From: Bacillota bacterium
GTDB taxonomy: Bacteria > Bacillota > Clostridia > Christensenellales > CAG-138
Length of the DNA stretch: 19,622 nucleotides
Reading direction: 5' to 3'
Assembly (NCBI GenBank): GCA_023426265.1
Contig: JAFABA010000167.1
Coordinates: 1 to 19,622 of the forward strand
This document shows positions 8,543-15,286 of the stretch, piece after piece. Numbering within the stretch: the first letter of the stretch is position 1; each line of letters starts with the position of its first letter. Both the position numbers and the translations under genes were made by a program. The notes beneath the pieces were generated by a model, which worked only from the letters and a program-made list of their open reading frames with translations, was not told the DNA's origin and did no database searches.

Positions 8543-8595
8543 AAAAACGGCTCGTTCTCGCGGTTAAGTCTACCGCATAAGAACGAGCCGTTTTT
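8543..8595. terminator. 16-bp perfect stem-loop, bidirectional terminator or leader attenuator
   Basis: Bases 8543-8558 are the exact reverse complement of 8580-8595, giving 16 perfect pairs that include A/T tracts at the base. A second short stem, GCGGT/ACCGC, lies inside the loop. T-runs follow on both strands. On the minus strand it sits between vanS and vanW and should end the vanURS transcript. Because the likely vanW promoter start falls inside its first arm, it may also lie in the vanW leader. Confidence 0.85.
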
Positions 8596-8655
8596 TAATA
8601 TTGGATTGTTCATTTCCTAAGAAAAAGCAGAGATGACCTTGAGATTTTCCTAAGA
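8595..8655 (-). promoter_or_regulatory. VanR-box pair and promoter candidate for vanWGXYT
   Basis: On the minus strand TCTTAGGAAAAT (8655-8644) and TCTTAGGAAATG (8622-8611) are direct repeats 33 bp apart, about three helical turns. As I recall it, the VanA-type VanR site is TCGTANGAAANT: the first copy matches 11 of 12 positions and the second 10. The second box is followed after 10 bp by TATTAA (8600-8595), a plausible -10, a spacing typical of OmpR/PhoB-type activation. Assignment is by pattern only. Confidence 0.65.
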
Positions 8656-8677
8656 AGCAATATTCGCTTTTTAGGAA
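8647..8677. repeat. Inverted repeat over the vanS stop codon and the upstream VanR box
   Basis: Arms TTCCTAAGAAGC (8647-8658) and GCTTTTTAGGAA (8666-8677) pair at 11 of 12 positions around a 7-nt loop. The repeat spans the vanS TAA and one VanR-box copy. It could offer VanR an inverted half-site, or form a hairpin at the end of the vanS message. Confidence 0.6.
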
Positions 8678-9828
8678 CTCCTTTTATCAGCCAAATCTGG
8701 CAAGGCCGGAAGCTCTACCGTGAACGTTGTGTATTTGCCGTCGCTCTCGGCATGAATTTGCCCGCCGTGCAGAACAATGATTTCTTTTGCAATCGCCAAT
8801 CCAAGCCCCGCGCCGCCCGTATCGGAAGAACGGGCATCGTCCAGCCTGTAAAACTTTTCAAATATGGCAGCGAGCTTATCTTCTGGGATGCTTCCGGCAT
8901 TCTTGAAAACGATAGACACCATATCGCCCGAAATTGCCGCCGTTATGTTGATAACGCTGTTATCGGTGCTATACGCAACCGCGTTTTTTAGAATATTGTT
9001 GAACACTCTGGCGAGCTTCTCGGAATCCCCATAAACGACGATATCTTCTTTGATGTCGGTTTCTATTTGTTTCCCGTTCGCAGCAAGTTGCGGATACGTT
9101 TCATCGGCAATCTGCACCATCATATAGCAAAGGTTGATGCTTTCCTTGTTAAGCGGCACATACTGAAGGTTATAGCGCGTGATCTCAAAAAACTCGCTGA
9201 TTAGCTTTTCAAGGCGATACGCCTTTTCAAGCGCTATCCCGACATATTTTGCTTTCTGCTCCATTGGCATATCCGGGGCCTCGTTAAGCAAACTTAAATA
9301 TCCAATTACTGAAGTAAGCGGGGTCCTGATATCATGTGCAAGATAGACAACAAGATCGTTTTTCCGCTGTTCCTCGGCCTGAGCTTGTTCCGTACGTTTT
9401 TTCAGCTTGTCCTTTACTTCATTCAATTTTGTTTCCATGAATGTAAGCTCGGGGCTCAATACAATCGTCTCATTGTCTTCCTTCGCCAACTTGTCTACGC
9501 CGGTAACAATCTGATCAAAATATTTTGCAAACCAGGAAAATGACAGACGCAGCAAAATAAAGAAAAATATAATCATTGTTACCACAATGATAATATCTAA
9601 ATTGTTTCTGATATACCACTGATAGATAAGGTCTGAGGATTTCGTACGCCATAGGATTCCAATGAGCCAAACCAGAAAGTCTCCCGCTTTCCCTCTCAAT
9701 ACAACGCGCAGTACGAGTACAAGAACGGCGGCGGCCCCCAGTACTGCAATTGTCTGATAGAATAATCTCTGAATCAGCTTACTGTATACTTTTCCCCTTA
9801 ACGCTTTACTTTTCAATTTTATAGCCAA
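8671..9828 (-). CDS. vanS: VanS sensor histidine kinase
   Basis: 385 residues from a TTG start. Two membrane segments (about 25-44 and 77-95) enclose a short extracellular loop of some 30 residues. A HAMP-like linker, the H-box VYLAHDIRTPLTS with phospho-acceptor His165, the N-box FNNILKNAVAYS and the G-box DTGGAGLGLAIAKEI follow. It resembles VanA-type VanS along its whole length, including the N-terminal AIKLKSK and C-terminal LPALPDLADKRSS. The frame is open upstream to 9954, inside vanR. I chose TTG at 9828 because VanS of the VanA type starts the same way, and because a GGGGGG ribosome site lies just before it. It overlaps vanR by 23 bp, so the two are translationally linked. It should phosphorylate VanR when glycopeptide is present. 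Confidence 0.9.
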   Translation of the reverse strand: MAIKLKSKALRGKVYSKLIQRLFYQTIAVLGAAAVLVLVLRVVLRGKAGDFLVWLIGILWRTKSSDLIYQWYIRNNLDIIIVVTMIIFFFILLRLSFSWFAKYFDQIVTGVDKLAKEDNETIVLSPELTFMETKLNEVKDKLKKRTEQAQAEEQRKNDLVVYLAHDIRTPLTSVIGYLSLLNEAPDMPMEQKAKYVGIALEKAYRLEKLISEFFEITRYNLQYVPLNKESINLCYMMVQIADETYPQLAANGKQIETDIKEDIVVYGDSEKLARVFNNILKNAVAYSTDNSVINITAAISGDMVSIVFKNAGSIPEDKLAAIFEKFYRLDDARSSDTGGAGLGLAIAKEIIVLHGGQIHAESDGKYTTFTVELPALPDLADKRSS

Positions 9829-10501
9829 CCCCCCATACCGTTTTGATATATTTCGGATGATCAACGGTGTCGCCCATTTTTTCGCGCAGATGCCGGATAT
9901 GCACGGTGATGGTGTTGTTGCTCTTGCTGAAATATTCGTCGCCCCATATCCCATGAAAGAGCTGCTCGGAACTCACGACATTCCCTTTATTTTCGCAAAG
10001 GATGCGCAGGATAGAAAACTCGGTAGGAGTAAGTGACAGCGGTTTTTCATTCAAATAGCATTCGTGGGTATTCATGTCAATGACAAGGCCGGAATGAATG
10101 ATGACAGTTTCGCTCTGTACCGCCGCTCCGCTATATTTTTTGTATCTTCGCAACTGCGCCTTGACGCGCGCGACCAATTCCAGGGGACGGAAAGGCTTTG
10201 TAATATAATCGTCCGCGCCAAGGGTCAGGCCCGTAATCTTGTCCACTTCCGCGTCCTTTGCGGTCAGCATGATAACAGGATAAGTGTGCTTGTCCCGTAT
10301 CTTTTGGCAAATCGCAAGGCCGCTTTCACCGGGGAGCATAATATCCAATATGGCAAGGTCAAACTGGGTTTTATCGATACATTTCAACGCTTCTTTTGCG
10401 GTATAACATTTGAATACCATGTAGTTTTCATTTTGTAGGTATAACTCAACCAAATTGGCAATTTCACGGTCGTCATCCACCACGAGTATTTTATCGCGCA
10501 T
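9806..10501 (-). CDS. vanR: VanR response regulator (OmpR/PhoB family)
   Basis: 231 residues. The receiver domain has the acidic pair at D10/D11, phospho-acceptor D53 in LAILDIMLPG and K102 in DYITKPFRP. A winged-helix DNA-binding domain starts near 130 and contains LTPTEFSILRILCENKGNVVSS (shown in part) and the NTITVHIRHLREKM recognition region. From memory it is very close to VanA-type VanR over nearly its full length. It should activate the vanW promoter, where two VanR-box-like repeats lie. The start is supported by AAGGAGG about 10 nt upstream, inside the end of vanU. It ends inside vanS. Confidence 0.95.
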   Translation of the reverse strand: MRDKILVVDDDREIANLVELYLQNENYMVFKCYTAKEALKCIDKTQFDLAILDIMLPGESGLAICQKIRDKHTYPVIMLTAKDAEVDKITGLTLGADDYITKPFRPLELVARVKAQLRRYKKYSGAAVQSETVIIHSGLVIDMNTHECYLNEKPLSLTPTEFSILRILCENKGNVVSSEQLFHGIWGDEYFSKSNNTITVHIRHLREKMGDTVDHPKYIKTVWGVGYKIEK

Positions 10502-10503
10502 CG

Positions 10504-10707
10504 CTATCGATCCTCCTTAGCAGGCTCGCTTTTTTCAGTTGTACTTTTTCTCCGAGAGTCTATTGGTTTTGGCGCACCTTTGGGAATGGCCCATACACGG
10601 CTAAAGCGGAGCACTCCGGGAATACGGCCTTCTTCGCACAGCTTTTGTATACGGCGCTCGGAGATATTCCATTTTTCTGCTGCTTCTTTTGTGGAGATAT
10701 AGTCCAT
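10504..10707 (-). CDS. Small helix-turn-helix protein in the vanU position
   Basis: 67 residues from the ATG at 10707, preceded by GGGAGGAAATTTC. The frame is open upstream to 10767 but without a good ribosome site. The sequence STKEAAEKWNISERRIQKLC followed by EGRIPGVLRFSRVWAIPKGA is a MerR/excisionase-type (HTH_17) DNA-binding fold, and the tail is charged and probably disordered. It ends 2 bp before vanR and its last codons carry the vanR ribosome site, so it is cotranscribed with vanRS. The place and size match VanU of VanG operons, a small transcriptional regulator. As I recall, the described VanU is a Cro/Xre-like HTH protein, so this may be a different family in the same slot. I therefore leave the symbol blank. 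Confidence 0.8.
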   Translation of the reverse strand: MDYISTKEAAEKWNISERRIQKLCEEGRIPGVLRFSRVWAIPKGAPKPIDSRRKSTTEKSEPAKEDR

Positions 10708-10731
10708 GAAATTTCCTCCCATAGCACACAT

Positions 10732-10760
10732 ATTATATACGGTTAAACGAATAATATCGA
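10732..10760 (-). promoter_or_regulatory. Promoter candidate for vanU-vanR-vanS
   Basis: On the minus strand TCGATA (10760-10755, 4 of 6 to TTGACA) and a perfect TATAAT (10737-10732) are separated by 17 bp. Transcription would begin close to 10725, just before the vanU ribosome site. I see no clear VanR box next to it, in contrast to the vanW promoter. Confidence 0.55.
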
Positions 10761-10818
10761 GTCCCAATAAGGATATTATTTAAAATCTGTCAGCATTATG
10801 GAAAAAAGCTCTTGGCGG

Positions 10819-11039
10819 TTACACTTTTTTACGGTACTTTTTGAACCTTTGAAACGCAAATCCATCTGTCCACTCAACCCTGCCCATAAAAACGCCTATT
10901 GAGCCGGCGATTATGTTCCCGATAACGCGCCACAAATAAAAAACGGGCTTTCCGGCATCTTGCTCACTTTCCAGCACACCAGCACAGGGGACAGAGCCTC
11001 GAAAATCTCCGTATTTCTGGGTTTCTCTATTTCATTCAT
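10819..11039 (-). pseudogene. Small membrane protein, frame broken by an 8-bp tandem duplication
   Basis: From the ATG at 11039 the frame reads MNEIEKPRNTEIFEALSPVL, then shifts into an unrelated tail and stops. Dropping one copy of the 8-bp tandem duplication at 10971-10986 gives exactly 71 codons. The restored 70-residue product continues ESEQDAGKPVF, one probable membrane helix WRVIGNIIAGSIGVFMG (about 34-50), and a basic tail QRFKKYRKKV. A GTG at 10977 would give a 52-residue product without repair, but no ribosome site precedes it. I do not recognise the family. It lies directly upstream of vanU on the same strand. Whether it belonged to the van cluster or is a leftover of the junction is unclear. 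The ribosome site for 11039 (AGGGA, about 3 nt away) is weak. Confidence 0.5.
10971..10986. repeat. Perfect 8-bp tandem duplication (CCAGCACA twice)
   Basis: CCAGCACA at 10971-10978 is repeated at once at 10979-10986. Eight is not a multiple of three, so one unit more or less changes the reading frame of the small minus-strand gene that contains it. Confidence 0.9.
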
Positions 11040-11107
11040 TTTCCCTGATTACACAAAAGAATAACCGTGAAAGGAAATGGTTCTCTTGGCCCGCTTCCCG
11101 TCAAGTA

Positions 11108-11146
11108 CTAATTGGAAGGGCACCATACGGGTGCCCTCCCAATTAG
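11108..11146. terminator. 17-bp hairpin downstream of the beta-helix protein gene
   Basis: Starting CTAATTGG and ending CCAATTAG, the two arms pair over about 17 positions with a single mismatch around a 4-5 nt loop. No T-run follows on either strand, so it is not a textbook intrinsic terminator. It sits between the carbohydrate block and the van block. Confidence 0.5.
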
Positions 11147-11201
11147 CTTGCCGGCGGGTTGAACGCCCGCTATGGCGTTAAAGGCTGGGCGGCCTCATAC
11201 A

Positions 11202-11262
11202 TTGGAACTCCAGCCGCCCGCATCTGACAGTCTGCGGAACGCCACGTTAAGTAGCGTCTCCT
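11202..11262 (-). repeat. Decayed copy of the 5' end of the beta-helix gene
   Basis: About 61 bp matching 13325-13385 in the same orientation, with roughly a dozen differences. In frame it reads ETLLNVAFRRLSDAGGWSSN and then stops, against ETLPDVAFHSLSDAGGWSSN in the intact gene. It starts within a few bases of that gene's stop codon. It looks like a stub of a deleted tandem paralogue, or of a further repeat domain lost by frameshift. Confidence 0.8.
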
Positions 11263-11265
11263 CCT

Positions 11266-13482
11266 CTACAGGAAACTTGGCGGAGTATAGTAGCCACCGA
11301 TAACCGGATTGCCCGCAACATTAACAACATCTGAGTAGGTGAAATGTTCATCCGTTATGGCGTAAGTGCCCACCCGGATGGCCATTTGAGCGCGCGTCGT
11401 CACATGCTTGATGCTGACGTTGTGCATATCTCCCGCCACAGCCTGCTTAACGGTGGCATAGCCTGTGTCACCGAGCTTGACAGCCGCGGCCGCACTGGGG
11501 CCGCCCTTTTCTATGGTCGCATCGTGGACACCGTCAATATCAATATTGTAAATCTTATTGCCATCCTGCATCAGCAGGCGGACGATATGGTGCCCGCCCA
11601 TAACGCGGGTATTGATGTTTTTGATTTGTACGTCGTGGATATCGGTGTCCTTACCAGCTACTATCCACTTGGTATCAAATCTATGCAGCAGCGCAGTGAG
11701 CGCGACGCTGTCGTCACCCGTGTCTCCAGTCAGGTTGCTGATAACAAAGTTACTGCAGCCAATGCGCAGGTCCACACCATCCTGATTGGGCACATTGTTG
11801 CGGCAGTTGAAGTCGATGTTGGTAATGAGGCCGTTGCGGCAGAATATGTTTGTAAATGTCCACCACCGTGAGTCTTTGGTCTTCAAATCGCGAATCTCCA
11901 GCCCGTTCACGTTGCGCATGAACACGAGCGTGTTGTAAATGATATGCGGAAGACCGTTCTTCTCAGCCGTGGATTCGGTCAAACCATTCGGGTTGCCGCC
12001 GTCCAGCACCGCATTCCCGATTCCAATTATTTTAATGTTCCGTTGCTCCTGTGCGGCAGTCAGCGTTTCGTTATACGCTGTTTCATTGCAGAAAATATTA
12101 CTATATACGCCGTCGGCAAGGCGCAGAGTGCAGTTGTCTATATATACCGTCATATCTGAAGGCAGTTTGATGGCTTCGCCGATGACCCATACGTTGCTCC
12201 CGTCACGCGGATTCACCTCAGGTATCGTCACCTCGGTTTCCCCGGCCGCCTTCGCGCCATCGATCAACGCCTGTATCACGGGAGAATCGTTCAGTACCGT
12301 TGGCTGATCCACGGGTTCCGGAACGATCTCGTTCTCCCCCTTTGCCGTTACTGTAAAATTCATGAGCCGCATCGCACCCGCTGTGGTCAATGCTGTAAAC
12401 GGCACAATCTTAAAGTTTGTAATGATTTGCCCGGGTGCAATATCACAGAGATTGCCCGTTGTATATGTGTACACGGGACCATAATAGCCGCTAAGCCCGT
12501 CGATTACAGCGGTCTTACCCGTGTTAGTGGCCGTAAGCGGTATGCTCGCAGACGACCATGTCGAACCGAAGTCAGTCGAGTAGTACAACGCCGCATTCAC
12601 AATTTCCGGATCAGGCGCACCTGCAGTGCCCACATGGCGCCAGATTGAAAACCGCACGGCAACCTCGGTATATTTGTCCATTGTGACTCTCATGTCGGGC
12701 GTTGCACCATAGAGCGGGCCGGTAAGACCGGATACCACGAACGTGACATATTTCTGTGCTTCGCCACCATCCACAGCGCACGAATAGCTGGTAATCAGCG
12801 CACGGTTGGAATTGGTGGCCCAGCCCGAAACGTCGTTCGCATCAAGCGCAAAGAGCGTACCCTCATATGCAGGCACTTCCCCCAGCACCCGGAAGTTTAT
12901 GAATTTGGGCCCACCCGTGGCCGCCACGCCTGAATACGGCACAATCTTAAAGTTCGTAATAACAGTCCCGGGCAGTAGCTCAGCAAGGTTGCCGGTGCTG
13001 ACTTTGTATACATCGCCCTGATTGGCAGAATCGTATACGGCGCGTTTACCAGTGTTCACGATACTTACAGGGATAGTATCCGCCGCCCAGGTTTGGCCAA
13101 AATCACTCGAGTAATACAGCGACAGACCGTCCAGCGCAAGATCCGGATCGTTGGCCTTTTCGTTAAGCCACATCTCAAACTCGACGTGCAACTCATCATA
13201 CTTTTCTGTTGTCACCAGCATATTCGGTGTCATGATCTGTATTCTTTCGGTGCGTGATACCCAGATAACGTATCCTGCGGATTGGCCGTCCACAGTAACG
13301 CCAAAGTACCGCGCAGCCCCGGCGTTGGAACTCCAGCCGCCCGCATCCGACAGGCTGTGGAACGCCACGTCCGGAAGCGTCTCTCCGTCCATTGTACTCA
13401 ATACGGCCATTGCCGGGGTTGCAAGTCCAAAAACCATCAGGATTGCCAAAAGAAGTGATAAACCCAGCGAAATTCTTTTCAT
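11266..13482 (-). CDS. Secreted protein with two Asp-box repeats and a GH28-like beta-helix
   Basis: 738 residues with a signal peptide (cleavage probably after TPAMA, residue 26). Two tandem homologous domains at about 40-200 and 208-382 each begin with a GGW/SGW-type motif, carry an Asp-box (SSDFGQTW, STDFGSTW) and end with an ITNFKIVP segment. A right-handed beta-helix fills about 400-738. NQDGVD (about 566-571) and TGDDS (about 587-591) match the GH28 polygalacturonase motifs NTDGxD and GDD, but the HG and RIK motifs are not clear (GGHHIVRLL), so the activity is uncertain. A role in attacking pectin-like or other host or plant glycans outside the cell fits the neighbouring sugar genes. 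GAGGAGG lies 6 nt before the ATG. It ends abruptly beside a decayed copy of its own 5' end. Confidence 0.85.
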   Translation of the reverse strand: MKRISLGLSLLLAILMVFGLATPAMAVLSTMDGETLPDVAFHSLSDAGGWSSNAGAARYFGVTVDGQSAGYVIWVSRTERIQIMTPNMLVTTEKYDELHVEFEMWLNEKANDPDLALDGLSLYYSSDFGQTWAADTIPVSIVNTGKRAVYDSANQGDVYKVSTGNLAELLPGTVITNFKIVPYSGVAATGGPKFINFRVLGEVPAYEGTLFALDANDVSGWATNSNRALITSYSCAVDGGEAQKYVTFVVSGLTGPLYGATPDMRVTMDKYTEVAVRFSIWRHVGTAGAPDPEIVNAALYYSTDFGSTWSSASIPLTATNTGKTAVIDGLSGYYGPVYTYTTGNLCDIAPGQIITNFKIVPFTALTTAGAMRLMNFTVTAKGENEIVPEPVDQPTVLNDSPVIQALIDGAKAAGETEVTIPEVNPRDGSNVWVIGEAIKLPSDMTVYIDNCTLRLADGVYSNIFCNETAYNETLTAAQEQRNIKIIGIGNAVLDGGNPNGLTESTAEKNGLPHIIYNTLVFMRNVNGLEIRDLKTKDSRWWTFTNIFCRNGLITNIDFNCRNNVPNQDGVDLRIGCSNFVISNLTGDTGDDSVALTALLHRFDTKWIVAGKDTDIHDVQIKNINTRVMGGHHIVRLLMQDGNKIYNIDIDGVHDATIEKGGPSAAAAVKLGDTGYATVKQAVAGDMHNVSIKHVTTRAQMAIRVGTYAITDEHFTYSDVVNVAGNPVIGGYYTPPSFL

Positions 13483-13807
13483 GGAATACCTCCTCGTATC
13501 GCTATCATAGGGGAAAGTTGTCCCATTGTTCGTGCTGCGTGTCGTTTCCTCAAAATCGATTGTGGGCGTATGTTAGATTGGCTTCAGATATTAAAATGCA
13601 GACGATCTGGCGCCTGATGTGCCATTCGTTGCGTATCCTGACTACTGGAATTGCTCAACTTCATGTCCGGCATAGACAATCTGTTTTTGTGCGGCTGCAA
13701 CCGCCCTGCCAAGACGGACGGTGTTGCAGCCGCACCGTTATTGCATGTAATACCTCGTCTTTCATGCAGCTACCACAAAGCCCATCCTATCCGACGGGCC
13801 GCTCCAA
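13483..13807. other. Intergenic region with a 13-bp perfect hairpin
   Basis: No coding frame is convincing. GTGCGGCTGCAAC (13689-13701) pairs perfectly with GTTGCAGCCGCAC (13723-13735) around a 21-nt loop. For minus-strand transcripts the hairpin is about 70 bp past the stop of the ceramidase-like gene and is followed by an A-rich stretch, not T. It may be a factor-dependent terminator or an mRNA-stabilising structure. I see no strong promoter for the beta-helix gene. Confidence 0.5.
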
Positions 13808-15271
13808 CTAAAACAGGGAATTCAGAACCTCAATCGCTTTCTCTACCAGCATATTGCCGCCCTCCGGACCGCATATCGTCGACGCCGGCTTGCTGCTATA
13901 GCTGCCGCCATGAACCGCTGCCTCCGTGGGCAGGTATCCGCCAAGGCCATTGGAAAGCTGCACGACGAAGAGCTGCTGCGCTTTTACGCGCGCCTTCATA
14001 CGCTGTGCGTACTCATGATAGAGTTCGAACGGGTTTGTCATGATCCCAATCTCTCCGATGCGGACAAAATGACTCACGCAAGGAAACACCTTCGTTTTTT
14101 GCTGTAATTCCCACCGCAGCACATCTCCCTGTGGCTCGAAAGCCCGTACAACGTCAGCCGTTTCCATTGGGCGTTCCTTAGAAAACGTTTGTTTAATGCG
14201 TTCAATTTCTTTGCAAGACGTCTCATATTCCTCTTGGGAAACCAACCGAAGCGGAAGGTCAATCTGCAATACTTCATGGACAAATGCCGGTGTGTAATCA
14301 ATATAATTGCGCGCTGCTTTATATCCGCGCACAACAGCGTCGGTAACACGGGCGGCAATGCCTTCGCATTCGCGCGTCATATCAAAGTTGCGCAGGACCT
14401 CCTTCGTCTGGCCACCCCAATCCTGCAAAGCCTGCTTGTTGTATTTGCTGATGCGCACCAAATCCAGCGGAGAGATATCGCCTGCCGCGCCGCAAAGCGA
14501 AAGTATATGAACATTTCCCAGCGATTCGCGGATGGCCGCCCGGGTGAAGCCCCAGTAATCTGCCGTAATGAAACGGTGAAGTTCAAATACCTGCGACGGA
14601 CAGGGAACATCCACCGCAACACCCGTCAAGCCACCGTCCATATCCCACGTATACAGCATATCGACGGAGGAGTCCGCGCCACCTTCAAACCCGGCAAAGT
14701 CGTCCCTTGAGCAGTCACCGTACATAATCGTTTCAGCGCCGTCGGGTTTATGGAATATCGGCCGGCGATTGAAGCCAACTGCGGCATAATCATGCGCGTA
14801 GCTGATACCGCCCTCCCTCCGGCCCTGCCAGGCGCGGGTGATTACGCTCGCAAGACGCTCAACGAGGAAGGCTTGTGCCTCCTTGCCGCGCAACACGTCA
14901 TCTCCCATATGGATGGGAGGCAAAATATCGGAGCTGAATACATGCTCATTGTCGTCACGCATAAAGTCGGAGTAGAAATCCGAGGAATTATGCGTATGCG
15001 TAGCGCCTATCGAAATACTCTCAAATCTCAGGTCCGCTACGGCAGAAAGCTTTTCCTTCAACAATTCTGTAATATGCGTCGGATACTCCGTCATATCCAC
15101 CGATACAAATACCGCCTGCGTTTCCCCGTTATCTAAAGCCAATGCAGTGGCCGTAATAGGATCCCGTACATACTCCGAAACGCGGTGATACATCTGTCCA
15201 ATCATCAACAGCGGCCGGTCCGCCGAAATACTGGTTTGTGCCCATCCAATTTTAATCGTCTTCATACCCAT
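13808..15271 (-). CDS. Neutral/alkaline ceramidase-like hydrolase
   Basis: 487 residues, no signal peptide. It matches the N-terminal zinc-hydrolase domain of neutral ceramidases: GATHTHNSSD with putative zinc ligands H92 and H94, VGFNRRP near 173, and SLCGAAGDISPLD near 263. Full ceramidases are about 650 residues and secreted, with an extra C-terminal immunoglobulin-like domain that is missing here. Bacterial proteins of this shape are frequent in sugar operons, and their true substrate is mostly unknown, so an amidase or deacylase for a glycan-derived compound is as likely as ceramide. It follows the isomerase-like gene by 15 bp. Two in-frame ATGs (15271 and 15265) are possible and the ribosome site (GGAATGG) is weak, favouring the second slightly. 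I have kept the longer form. Confidence 0.8.
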   Translation of the reverse strand: MGMKTIKIGWAQTSISADRPLLMIGQMYHRVSEYVRDPITATALALDNGETQAVFVSVDMTEYPTHITELLKEKLSAVADLRFESISIGATHTHNSSDFYSDFMRDDNEHVFSSDILPPIHMGDDVLRGKEAQAFLVERLASVITRAWQGRREGGISYAHDYAAVGFNRRPIFHKPDGAETIMYGDCSRDDFAGFEGGADSSVDMLYTWDMDGGLTGVAVDVPCPSQVFELHRFITADYWGFTRAAIRESLGNVHILSLCGAAGDISPLDLVRISKYNKQALQDWGGQTKEVLRNFDMTRECEGIAARVTDAVVRGYKAARNYIDYTPAFVHEVLQIDLPLRLVSQEEYETSCKEIERIKQTFSKERPMETADVVRAFEPQGDVLRWELQQKTKVFPCVSHFVRIGEIGIMTNPFELYHEYAQRMKARVKAQQLFVVQLSNGLGGYLPTEAAVHGGSYSSKPASTICGPEGGNMLVEKAIEVLNSLF

Positions 15272-15286
15272 TCCAATTCATGTATT

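Noticed and set aside
9829..9954. Upstream extension of vanS to an ATG at 9954 (427 residues)
   Set aside because: The extra 42 residues are the wrong frame of vanR, and the TTG at 9828 matches the VanA-type VanS N-terminus.
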